Assembly (NCBI GenBank): GCA_014549065.1
Contig: JACDOX010000007.1
Span: forward strand, 11,205,648 to 11,269,647
Direction of reading: 5' to 3'
Source: Cardinalis cardinalis
Lineage: Eukaryota; Chordata; Aves; Passeriformes; Cardinalidae
DNA length: 64,000 nt
Numbering within the stretch: the stretch's first letter is position 1; the number at the start of each line of letters is the position of its first letter. Below, in pieces: positions 12,299-22,748 of this stretch. Under the pieces are notes generated by a model, which was not told the DNA's origin, searched no databases, and saw nothing but the letters and a program-made list of their open reading frames with translations. The translations under genes were made by a program, and so were the position numbers.

Positions 12299-15200
12299 TA
12301 CCAGCTAGCCATAACACAGTTTTATGTGGAAATGGGCACAAAGCTGGATTTTGGATGTGAGTATTGTTGGGTTATTAGATCATTCAAAAGATATGTGGAA
12401 AACATTTCTCTGCTTGTCCCAGTAGATAGGGCATCAAGTCCCTTTGGCTCTGAGAACTCTGATGCCAAAGTTGGTGCAGGCCTTCAATCTGGACCTTGTG
12501 ACCTGTTCAAGAGCAGTCAAGTGTGGGAGAAACTATATCACTCAGAACAAGGGATCATNCTTTTTGCTACCTATCTAAACTGCAGACAAGCAGTACCAAT
12601 TATCCACTGAGAAAAGGGTTTTCTGAGCTGATGAAAATCTTCGGCAACCCAACTTTCCAGCTGAAAATATCCAGTTGCCAGGAAGCTTATAGTGAGGTGA
12701 TGAGATCGTTCATCAAGGAGGCAGTTTGTTACCTGTAATCTGCAATAATCCAGANCCCTGGAACTGGACAGCAGCAATACTGAAAGGGTTGTGGTAAAGT
12801 CTCCTAAGTACTGAGAAGAGGCTAAGTCAGCCAAAGTAACAAATCTCCATGGATTAGAGTGGAGAGGAGTGGCAACAATAAGAAGGTCATGATGACAACC
12901 CCTGAAGCATGCTGCAGCACAGAGGAGCTGTGTCAGAGAGGCTGTTGCCATGACATTTCTTTGGATAAACATCTGGAGTCCTTGGGCTCACTGACGTGGT
13001 GCTGCTCCAAGAGCCAAAAACTCTCTTGCTACTTTAATTGAAACCCTATTGCTTAAAGAGCACTCAGCCCCACCTCAGCTGTGAAACCACTGCCTTGAAT
13101 GAGTGTAGCATCTCCGAGAGGAGGCATCCTTCAAAGGAGATTCAGTCACACTTAGAAAAGAAAATTAGTCTTGTGGTTTAATCTGAAATGAGGATCCTTG
13201 TCCTCTGGCTTCTAGAGACTGTAATTTTGTCCTCTGGCAGGTCACTTTGGAACAGTCTGATTTTAGTGACACATGAGCAAAACANCTACCCTGGCCCCTA
13301 GACTGTGGGTGTGGGTGAGAAGCAGAACATGTTGTGCAGCACACAAAGGGAAGGGCACAAGACTGGCTCTATGAACCTGCCTTTTATTTTGCTTTGCACA
13401 CTAAGTTAAAAACAAAAACAAGAAAACAAGGCACCCATTGATTTCAGCTCCNGCCTCCAGAAGTGTACAACCTTTTTTTCTGTTTATCTTTTGGAACATC
13501 AGCTCTAAAATGACCTGTCCCAACCTTACAAGTGCTAGATGACTCTGAAAACTGCCTTCTGGGGATCAGGACTATGACCAGTTTGTTACAGGTTGTACAT
13601 TACAGCTGTAATTGTTGTACAATTGTTACAGTAATGCACATCTTATAGGAGGCACCTAACCTTGGTCTTCAATGANATTATGAGACAAAATTAATAGCTT
13701 CTAGTTGGAGTCCTTAATGGTNTGTGCCATACAGGTTTTAATAGGGTTTTCTGGGAAGGACATGGCTCTGTCAGNGCCACGTGTGAACTGCAATTCAGAG
13801 CTGCCTGTAGCTTTGTCCCACTGGTGTTCAAGCAAGAGGAAAGCTTTGTATGCATTCCAAGTGGATTTAATTCTGGTGTANTGGAGAAAACCTGAGAGTA
13901 GAAAAGACCATCTACCATTAGAAGAGCAGTTTATCTTGCTCCTAAAATACTTTCTTTATTCAAAAGTACTTTCACACAGGAAGTTCTGTGTTTCCATTAC
14001 ACCTTTGGTATGTGTCTTTGATTTTATCAGCTTGCGTCTAATTTCTCTGTCAGGGTTTGGTAAGCTGTTGACTGTTCATTTAAGTCAACAGCTTTGAAAA
14101 CAATTTTATATATTGTGTATGAGTCACTGTACTGAAGGGAAGAGGATGACAAGGAATAAGTGTGGAGAAAAAAGGAGCTGTTAAATGTGAAAAGGGAGAC
14201 AGATACACATGCAGCTGCCCAGGGGCTTCTCCCGGAATAGTGCTCAGAGGTCTGCACAGACAGAGGTCAGTAGCGTGTGCTTTGTCCCATCCGTGTCTAA
14301 CAAGACCATTTATGGGAGCATCTGGATTTGGCAGCAGTCTTCTTATCATTAAAGAAAATTGGCCTGATGCATGATATAATTTTCAAGAACAGGAAGAAGA
14401 CAGATTCACCAATAGTCAGCAAGTCTTGCTCACAAATTCCCACAACTGCAGTGTTCTGAAAACTGGGAGCCCAGTAGGGCCTAGCTATGAGTATTCATGC
14501 TCATATTCCTGAGAGAAGATAACCTNGAGTACTCTAAATTTCCTTTTGCTAGAGCAAAGTGAAGGTTTTCTCATCTTTGAAAGAATATGTAGTGTATTCT
14601 GTGTGAAAGTGGTTAACCACTGGTTGGTTATCTCTCACTCTGATCCATCTGGCCAAAACATGTTTCTGCCTTTCTTTCCTGCTTCACATGTCCTAAGACT
14701 AAATCCAAATCTAACCCCTGCTTCAATTAACCTCCACCACACCAGCTCCTTTCCTTCTGGCTTGGTCACCAAGATTTTTGTCTTTAACCTTAAGGATCTT
14801 TTTACATGTATTGATTGGTCAGCCATGTTCTCCTTGCAATGCTGACTCCCTTCAGAGTTTGCCTCCTTCTTTCTTTCCTTTTCCATTTTCTGTGCTACTA
14901 GATGTAGATGAGAAATAATTATCTTCTGCATTACTTCTTACATTGGTGAAAGCCACTCCTTTATTCTAGGGTGTAAAGTCTGTGGGANAAAAGGGAGCAA
15001 ACTGAGGGTTGGTTTTCTGGACTTTGTTATTCCAATGAAAACAAGGATTTAGAAACTTGGGTAGCAGAAAGCANCTCAGCTTGTGCTGTAAATTAAATCA
15101 GCTGATCACAGTGACCCTTTTAAGTTCCTTTAGGTTCTTGGATTTTTTTATCTCTACAAGCTGCATCAATGTGTTTTTCCAGTTGCAAATATCTCCTATC

Positions 15201-15499
15201 TCCAAACATGATGAAAAATTCCACTCTAAGCTCATAAGCAAAGATTTCTTCCTTTACTGCAGAAAAGGTNAAGAGATGGCTACTGCTACCAAGCAAGAAG
15301 TATTCACGTGTGTCTGAGCCAGAAGGATTGCACTTGTTTCCATGGACCTTGAGGGATCAATTGGAAAAACAAGTTTAAAGACAGGTGACAACCCTGAAAA
15401 AAAGCTAATTGCCTGAAGCAGTTAAACTAGGCTAAAGATGTCCACTGTTGAAATTTTAATCCCAAGGAAATTTCACCCCAGGGAAACCTTAGCCCTTAG

Positions 15500-15640
15500 T
15501 ATGTTCTTAAGAAGGAGAGAAACCTCCAGGGAGGAATTCACAGAGCAATTTGAGAATCTTAATTCTAGTGAACTGCTAGGACCAGATGGTGACATCTCAA
15601 GCTGTGAGGGATCTCAGCTCCAAAACTGGAAANCTTCTTA
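15500..15640 (+). mobile_element. Possible decayed CR1 reverse-transcriptase fragment
   Basis: The + frame from 15438 contains ENLNSSELLGPDGDI. This resembles the NLN..K.MGPDG motif at the start of the CR1 reverse transcriptase, and the DNA around GGACCAGATGG and TGTGAGGGATCT fits the same block. Similarity is short and no other RT motif follows, so this is tentative. Confidence 0.28.
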
Positions 15641-16214
15641 CAAACACATGCACTATATTCCCTAAAATAGGAGTTCTTCCTGGTTGCTGTGAAAGTGTCA
15701 CCAGGGAGCATCACTTTCAAAATGCACTGAAGAGTGACCTCAGGATTTGCAGGTGAACATGCAGTAACCTACATAGAGGGGAAGCATTTCAGGCCAGACA
15801 AAANGGAAACATATGCTTAGAAAAACAGAATTACATCATCTGGCTAACAATATGATTTCTGGTCAAAGTCCTCAGCTGGTCTTTGAAGTTATTTGAAGGT
15901 TTTATTTAAAATATTGGGAATAAAAAATCTGGTGTATATCATNCAGGTTTCTAGGAGGTTTTGGTGATGTTTTTAACATAAAGTCCTTTCTTCTTGTAAG
16001 ATTTTTTTTTCTGAATTAAATATTGGCTAGGCATCAAANGCTTTAAGTCTTGTCTGTTTTTTGAAATGTAGGTCACCTAGCAGCACCATGCAAAGATCTG
16101 TACTGGGATTACTCTTGACCAGTTTTGTTGGTGATTTTCAGACTGATTTAAAGGTCTGGTCATTACATATCAGTCTCCACATTAGGAAAAACTAGAGGAG
16201 CTCACAAAATGTAG

Positions 16215-16250
16215 AAAACTTCATTCCTATTTCAAAACTTCATTCCTACT
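16215..16250. repeat. 19-bp tandem duplication
   Basis: aaaacttcattccta occurs at 16215-16229 and 16234-16248, with tttc between the copies. Confidence 0.8.
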
Positions 16251-17992
16251 ACATTTTTTCACTTCAGTGAACAAAATCATAGGTAAATTTTAACTTGTAC
16301 ACATTCATATGAATGATGTACAATAGGACGATTTTTTTTTATAGAAATGGCAATGAAAAAAAAGGAAGCTTTTCTTCAAAAGCGGAGATTTAGGAGTAGT
16401 TATTGACAGTAGTTCAGTCTGCTACACCCGGGCAAGAAAGAGCAATGAGAAAGTCTTGCTTCAGGTCCCCAGGAAATGAAAGCTATAGTCACAAGTAGCA
16501 GTAATTTGAATATCCCTAAAATGAATGAAAAGAAATAATTCTGCAGAATTCAGTGCTAACAGCTTATCATAAAAATTAAGATCTGCAAGACCTAAAGGAT
16601 TAGATCATTCTGTTAACAGTTTTGGAGCAGACAAATTATATCACCAGTGTCAGAGATCAGATCCTGGGTTATAAACTNCACTTCTGTGAAGTGAAATGAA
16701 GAAAAATACCTTCCATAGAATTGTACAANAAGAGAGGCATAATTTTAGTTGGACAGAGGTTATCTTCCTCTGATACAGAAGAGTGACCTGAACTGGTGAG
16801 TTAATATACAACTTTGTAGTTGAATTCTGATGACCCATCTNGGACTTTTATATTTCTGAGGAAGCAAAGCCTGTCTGTGGTCATGCATTGCTTGCATGTG
16901 TTTCCTCATTAGACACTGGTATTTTATGGAGAATGGAACTTCAAAAAAAGTCAAATTAAATTGATGGNGATTTGAAATGCTGCCTGCCTTCTTTGCCCTT
17001 TTTATAGTATGTATAATGTAAAAAAAGTAATTGCATTTTATGTTTTATGGCAATGATTTACAAAGTAAATGTAGCCCACTCTGGTAAGTGTTTTCATTGG
17101 GATCCCAAAAGTAAGCTGTAGCTACTTCAGAGTCTGAAGGTCAATTTTAGCTTCATTATTTCAAGACACAGAATTATGTTTTAATATGTAATAGAAAATG
17201 TAAAAGTAAAGAAATTGCTTTTTAAAATGAAGCTTAAAAAAAAAAATAATTTATTTCAAACACAAAAGTCATCAGTGTAATTGCTGTTTGCTATTGCGAG
17301 TCTTATTGTCCTTTTATTCAGGACTGTCCCACCTCCCACTAGACTTCAAGAAATAGATATTTTATTATTTTTCCTTTATTTCTTGAGAGAGAATTTTAAG
17401 ACATTTCATACCAGAATAGACCATTGATGTAGTAACACATGTAGTGCTTAGTTAACACGTGGTAACAGACATGTAAAAATTACTATCATTTTTCTGGTAT
17501 TGAATTATAACTCCTGAGATCTGATGAAGACCTACTGAAACCAAATCTTTAAACAGCAGAAATAATTGCTGAAAGCACTTAAGAGGTTTATAAACATGTG
17601 ATGTATTATTAAACAAACATTGTTTGGTATTTAGTCTTAAAGTCCTTTAAANCTTCGAGAACTCAGCAACATCTCTGTGTGGTTTTATATACATATGTAT
17701 GATGAAAATANATTATATATACACATGAAAATACCACCATACACAAATATACATTGTAAGTACCATCATACATGGTTTAAAGAAGGGGCTAGCAGAGGGG
17801 CTTACCTTACTGAAAGAGTCACACTTTGAAGGAGAAATTCAAGCAAAATTCTTTGCATTGGTGACATGTATAGTCTGAACATATACACGCAGTCTGCTCG
17901 CTCATCTCAAGAAGTGGAATTTCTCAAAAAAAGCAGTTGAGGACAAAAAAGTCAACAAAAAACTTACAAACCATTAGTTACAAATTAGGTTC

Positions 17993-18171
17993 TTATATGT
18001 GAGCAGCTCCTGGATTGTTCTGTCTGGATAGGTAGGAACACTGTGGTCTGAAGCAGCAGGAGTCCCTGATGTGATTGTGCCAATCTCTTGACATCTGGGA
18101 AGAATATCTAAGTAGTGACCAGAGACATAATTGTACCTGATATTTTCTTTTTTCCCCAAAAGCTTTACTTT
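17993..18171 (-). other. Candidate unrecognised terminal exon, minus strand
   Basis: After a 76-bp gap that could be a short intron, a second acceptor (TTTTCATTTCTAG) opens at 18171. Carrying over phase 1 from the segment at 18248-18730, the frame stays open for about 59 codons to a TAA at 17993-17995 (ESKAFGEKRKYQVQLCLWSL then LLRYSSQMSRDWHNHI). A different frame of the same DNA is also open for about 60 codons (ending TIQELLTYKNLICN), so frame choice is not forced. AATAAA signals on the minus strand follow at 17375-17380 and 17361-17366, which would give a 3' UTR of about 620 nt. No homologue is recognised. Confidence 0.18.
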
Positions 18172-18247
18172 CTAGAAATGAAAATAGCTTTTTCTGCTCT
18201 GACCTAACACAGTAAGAAATCTTTAATATTCAGTCTAAGCAACTAAC

Positions 18248-18730
18248 CTGTCTCAGTGGCTAAATTAGAAAGCTCTAGGAATAAATCATGTACTATGTTT
18301 AGAGCACTTTTGTCTGTCATGATCAAAAGTGTTGTGATAAAGGTAATGGATTGCTCCTCTTCACTCGCTGTAATCACTGGGAGCATCAGCAGCCACAGGA
18401 CCTGATGTGACCAGTACAAATGCAAGNCCTGATGCAGTACTGACTCCACAAGGCTGATTTTCAGGCTTTGAGAAATAACCTGCGTGGAGCAGTTGGTCTG
18501 AGGTCTTTGCTTTGTTTTGAAATCCACTCTGAAGTGCTGAGCATAGCTGACAAACGAGCTCACACAAACTGGGTGTGGTTTTCCAGTGTGTTTGGGAAGA
18601 ACAACTGCGAAGTTCTCAGAGAAAAGTTTTTTGGAGTGCTGAGTACCTATGAGCCAGTAAATTATTTTGGCTAGTTTGTTGGTGCCAAGGGTGCAGTAAT
18701 GTGCAGCCAGAGTCAAGAAGATCTTGCTTG
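18248..18730 (-). other. Candidate unrecognised internal exon, minus strand
   Basis: This 483-nt minus-strand segment lies between an acceptor with a T-rich tract (CATTTTCATTTTTAG) and a near-consensus donor (GAGACAG|GTTAGT). One frame is open for all 160 codons, entering and leaving in phase 1, and its stop (TAG) lies only inside the donor. Legible pieces are HYCTLGTNKLAKIIYWLIG, FITTLLIMTDKSALNIVHDL and FLELSNLATE, a leucine-rich, helix-like sequence that I cannot assign to any family. An open frame this long can arise by chance in 64 kb, and the window has others as long that are clearly not genes. The reason for listing it is the coincidence of frame and splice sites. Confidence 0.22.
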
Positions 18731-21232
18731 CTAAAAATGAAAATGCCATGACTGAAGATTGTTTTCCCTAAGGTTTGCTCTGGGAGGCAGAGGGCTATTG
18801 TTNCTCCACTTTACCCTTTCCTCTTGATCTCAGTCATTTTGGAGGCAGAGAAGAAGAAAAAGAATGAGAAAGGATAAGCAGAATGCAAGGAACAAGTCAG
18901 GTATTTAACACATAGCCAGGTTTATACCAGGAAAAGGGAGAGAGTCAAGTCACACATGCATGGGTCTGGATTCCTTCCCGAGGTTTCTGAAGACCAGGAA
19001 TGCTGTTGTTCACTGACACAGTTGGGCCTCTGCCAGGGAAGGGGGCAGGCAGAGGAGGGTGTGAATGTGTTTGCCTTTCCCTCCTCAGCATGAAATATGT
19101 CTCCTTTCCTCTGCCATTGGCACTGCTTGCAACTGCGTCTGTTTGCAAAATGACCATCTCCCCTGTGGAATGATGAGGTTGTTTGAGTCCCAAGTTTGAA
19201 GGGATGGGCTGCTGCACAATATTTATTTTTGTTTTGCTTGGTGCTTTGATAAGGTTTGGNTTTTTGATGCCTATGAGTAAATGTTCTAAATACATCTTTT
19301 GTTCCTGTAATGGCAATGTCTGAAATGCTCCCTACTAATTTTCAGTTCATTTGACTGTAGATTATTTTTTACTTCCTTCATTTGATAGCCTTTAGAAGAA
19401 TCTGATCTCAAGCTTTTCAAAAATGTTGTGTCATCCTACAAATAGTCCCTAATAACTCTAGTGACTATTTAAAATATAATAGTTTACAGTACATGTAATA
19501 ACTTATAAAAAGTAACAGGTTTGTTTTGATTTGCCACTGCTATGCCCACAGGCAGGTTTTCTAAGGACAGGTTAAACATGTGTGTATAAATACATATATA
19601 ATAGCTACATACACATTTCAGCAACAATTTTAGAAAAATGAAACATTTATAGCATTTAGTAAAAAAAAAACAAAACAGCTTTTTGACATATAAAGCCTTC
19701 TTCAGACGAGCTGGTATTTTTGAAACTGCCTTGTCATTGCTTCCTAGGGGTCTTTAAGTCCTCTCAGTGTTCAGGGCATGGGAGTAGTGGTCTACAAACA
19801 GTGGGATAAGGGCCAGGAAGTCTTGCATCTGTCACTGTTTCAATGAGCACTTGTGTATCACACTTTATGCCAAATCAGCTGGCAAAGGGACAACTTTTGC
19901 TTGCAACCATTGGCTGTGTGCAGTTCAAACAGCTCATCTTCTGCTGTTGTCCTGTGCTAGATGAGCTCACATGTGTACCGTGGCTCACCTTATCTCTAAC
20001 CCACACANGTGCTCTTCCCAGCAACATGCCTCCTATGGCCTGGATGAAGCCNCTAAAGACAGGCATGGGCAGGCTGCAGTGTGCGGGCTGGCTGGGCTCC
20101 AGGGGCTGTTCCCCATGGAAAGCNGTGCTTCATCAGGCTCCCCTGTGCCTCTTGGGAGCACACACGTTATGGTGTGTGTTGAGTCAACATGTGGCTCATG
20201 GTGAGTCTATTCCTGTCTCCACTCCCAGTGCCCTATGTGACTCTGTGGTGAGGAAGGTGACACGCCTTTCCTTCTGCCTTTGCTCAGGTAACAGCCCAAT
20301 GCTCAGAAAATGGGAGCAAATACTCCTANTAATGTCCCTATGGGACTGCATCTTCCCTCAGGCAGAAATGTCTTGCCTGTATGTATGGGCTAGGGGAGGC
20401 TGGAGAAATTCAAAGTTGCCTAGATATTCCCTCATTTCAGGGAAATCAGGCTCTATTAACTATGTTGCCCCTTTAAAAGGGCCAAAAAGAGAATTAGAGT
20501 CTGTCTGAACAGTGTCTCTTTCTAAGAAAATCAGTCTGGGTGAAGCAGCATTGTTGCCCCTGCCCAGACACAATCAGGAGGGCTCAGAGAGGCTGGGTTG
20601 TTGCTCTTCTATCTGCTTTTACACCTATAAGAAGAAGCACTTTTTTTAATAGCAGTTTCCTACAAAGGTAGTGTGTACAATGTTCCTGTTCAGTAGTAAG
20701 GAAGTGGAATAGGCATATGTGGATGGTCTGAATACATACATGCACACTAAAAGCAAACTCAAACCTAATGTTAATGAGAACACCGTGCTGGAGATCTAAG
20801 CTGCTCCTGGCCCTCTGATCAAATGAAACCTNAACTTTATGTGAAAAAATCTGCCCCAAAATCTCTGCAGAAACCCCTGCAGAATCTTTGTTTTAGCAAA
20901 TGGGGGAGAGATGGCTGAGATTACTAATGTCACTGTGGCCAGCAAATTTTTCTGGCCAGACTGCACTGCAGAAACTTTTCTCATTCCTTGCTGCCCAAAT
21001 AACTGATTTGACATTCAACAACTCTTTGGAAGGAGACAAACTTGGAAATGGTGATTCCTGACAAGAGCTAAGCAAGATGATGAACAGCACTAGCAGAGAT
21101 ATGAAAAACAGGAGGAAAATGGTTTTCGTGACCATTTAGAGTTTTGAGAAGTAATCCCATACTCACGCTCTGTGGCATGTGTTTACCTTGCTGGATGTTA
21201 TATTGGAGGNGCACCTGCTTGCATCAGCTCCN

Positions 21233-21280
21233 TGGCANGGGTCCAGCTGTGGCATGGGTCCAGCTGTGGCATGGGAGCTG
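21233..21280. repeat. 17-bp tandem repeat, 2.5 copies
   Basis: The unit tggcatgggtccagctg occurs at 21233-21249 (with one N) and 21250-21266. It is followed by tggcatggg then agctg, a partial copy lacking tcc. Confidence 0.88.
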
Positions 21281-22564
21281 TGCTCCTCTGTGAGCAAGGA
21301 CAGCTGCTCCTGCCATCAGCCACACCTGGTCATTAGCAAGCAATTTTGCAGCCGTAACCATAAGGCACAGATATTTACTTAGTGACAGCTATGTTTAATT
21401 TTAAGTAGGATTGCTTCGGAGTCGGAACTTCTGCGATGCTTACTAGAGCAGAGGTGATAAATTGTATTCTTATGTTTCCAGAGAGGAGCACCTAGTGTGA
21501 CACTAGAGTGTTAAAAGGCATAGAAGAAAGGGGAATTAGGAGAAGAAAGAATGGGAATGAAGAAAAGCAGTTTGAGTTTATTCCCTGTATTACAGGCAAA
21601 GTTCATAAAATATTCANCACTTGAACTCTGAGTATGTGGTCAGAATTTCCTCTCACTTCTGAATGACCTGCTGCACAAACATTGGCTTGTTGACGTATAA
21701 TAGCTGCCTTCAAACAGGATATTATTCAGCACTCTAAAATAATCTAAAACTCATTTGAAATAGCCAGGTTAATCCCCATCACCTGCAAGTGAGGAATAAA
21801 AAATAAATTATTCACAACCCATTACTTCCCTAGTAAAGCACCACAGATTTTTGCGACTGTTAATGTGGCTGGAATCAATTAAACTGCTGTGCATTCTTTT
21901 AGAGTTTTAAAGTATTTTTGAGTTTGGTTTTAAACATGGGCAGTGGCATACTTTCCTAAATGTGAATTCACAGCATGTGTTTTAAGGTGTTTTGGACCAA
22001 TTGAGACTTGTTTAGAAAATAAACCCACTAAAGGCAGAAAGGAGAAANATTTCCATTTAAAGAAGAGGGTTTGGTTACAAGGTGTTTGCTTTTAGCTTAA
22101 AAGTGAGCTGGTAGGAGTGATGAGATGGGGATAGATTCACAAAGCTNATTGGAAAGAAGCAATTGCATCTGGTTANTTTACATGAGATAANAGCAACATG
22201 GGTCATAGCTGTAGCNTATCAAAATCTTTCTCTTGTGAAGAAATATTGATTGGACTTATTTAATTTACATCCTAATTATTTCTTCTTAAAGAAATGTAAC
22301 ACAGAAATGTGCTATGGAACAAACCAGCTATTCCCCTATATTTTCCCAGCACTGTCATCAGGGCTGGATCACTCACAATCAGGTTTTCCACCTGCCAACA
22401 ATTCAGTGTCTCTTCCTGTAACCTACATAAACCCTTTAAAAGATACATCCTCCCAACCTGTTTTTCTGTGCTTTTACAGTCTGTTGGAGGTAGAGAGAGC
22501 ACAGAAGTGTGCTGAAAAAAAATATCTTCCTGAATAGGGAAGGCTGAAAGGTCAATTATTTGTG

Positions 22565-22604
22565 CCCTCTCCCACCCCACCCCCCTCCCCCCCCCAAAAA
22601 AAAA
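22565..22604. repeat. C-rich homopolymer followed by A9
   Basis: A C-dominated run of about 30 bp, including C9, is followed directly by A9. It is prone to replication slippage and sequencing error. Confidence 0.9.
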
Positions 22605-22689
22605 TGAAGAGGTGGGGGTAAGCAATTTGGTTTATAGTTAGGGCAATAGAAGTTCACATTTTTATTTACTTTGAGATTTCCCCCCATTT

Positions 22690-22748
22690 ACAGAGGTGAC
22701 TGCACAAGCTAGCTAACCTCTCTGGAGGCCTCAGTTTCAAGCCTTTTT
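22690..22748 (+). mobile_element. MIR-like SINE relic
   Basis: GTGACTGCACAAGCTAGCTA followed by ACCTCTCTGGAGGCCTCAGT and TT closely follows the conserved MIR core order: GTGACCTTGGGCAAGTCA, then TTAACCTCTCTGAGCCTCAG. Old MIR copies are known in low numbers in bird genomes. The match covers only about 50 bp. Confidence 0.45.

Larger units (their letters stand above)
12299..17340. other. Intergenic or intronic DNA with minor motifs only
   Basis: A 23-bp exact match to part of the solo LTR lies at 13572-13594. It is followed by small palindromes such as attacagctgtaat (13595-13610 region). A possible CR1 RT scrap is at 15.5 kb. The stretch 16950-17300 is AT-rich, repeat-free and could be conserved noncoding DNA, but that cannot be judged from one sequence. 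Confidence 0.6.
18731..22689. other. Intergenic or intronic DNA with unassigned open frames
   Basis: It contains a 123-codon minus frame (18945-19316), a 221-codon + frame (19843-20508) that looks non-coding, and an 80-codon minus frame (20893-21135) starting with a hydrophobic run. None matches a known family. The 17-bp tandem repeat at 21.23 kb and the C/A homopolymers at 22.57 kb are described separately. Confidence 0.6.

Noticed and set aside
19843..20508. 221-codon + strand open frame
   Set aside because: The longest frame in the window, but it has no domain, is rich in Cys/Trp/Pro runs typical of noncoding DNA, and contains Ns. No homology was recognised.
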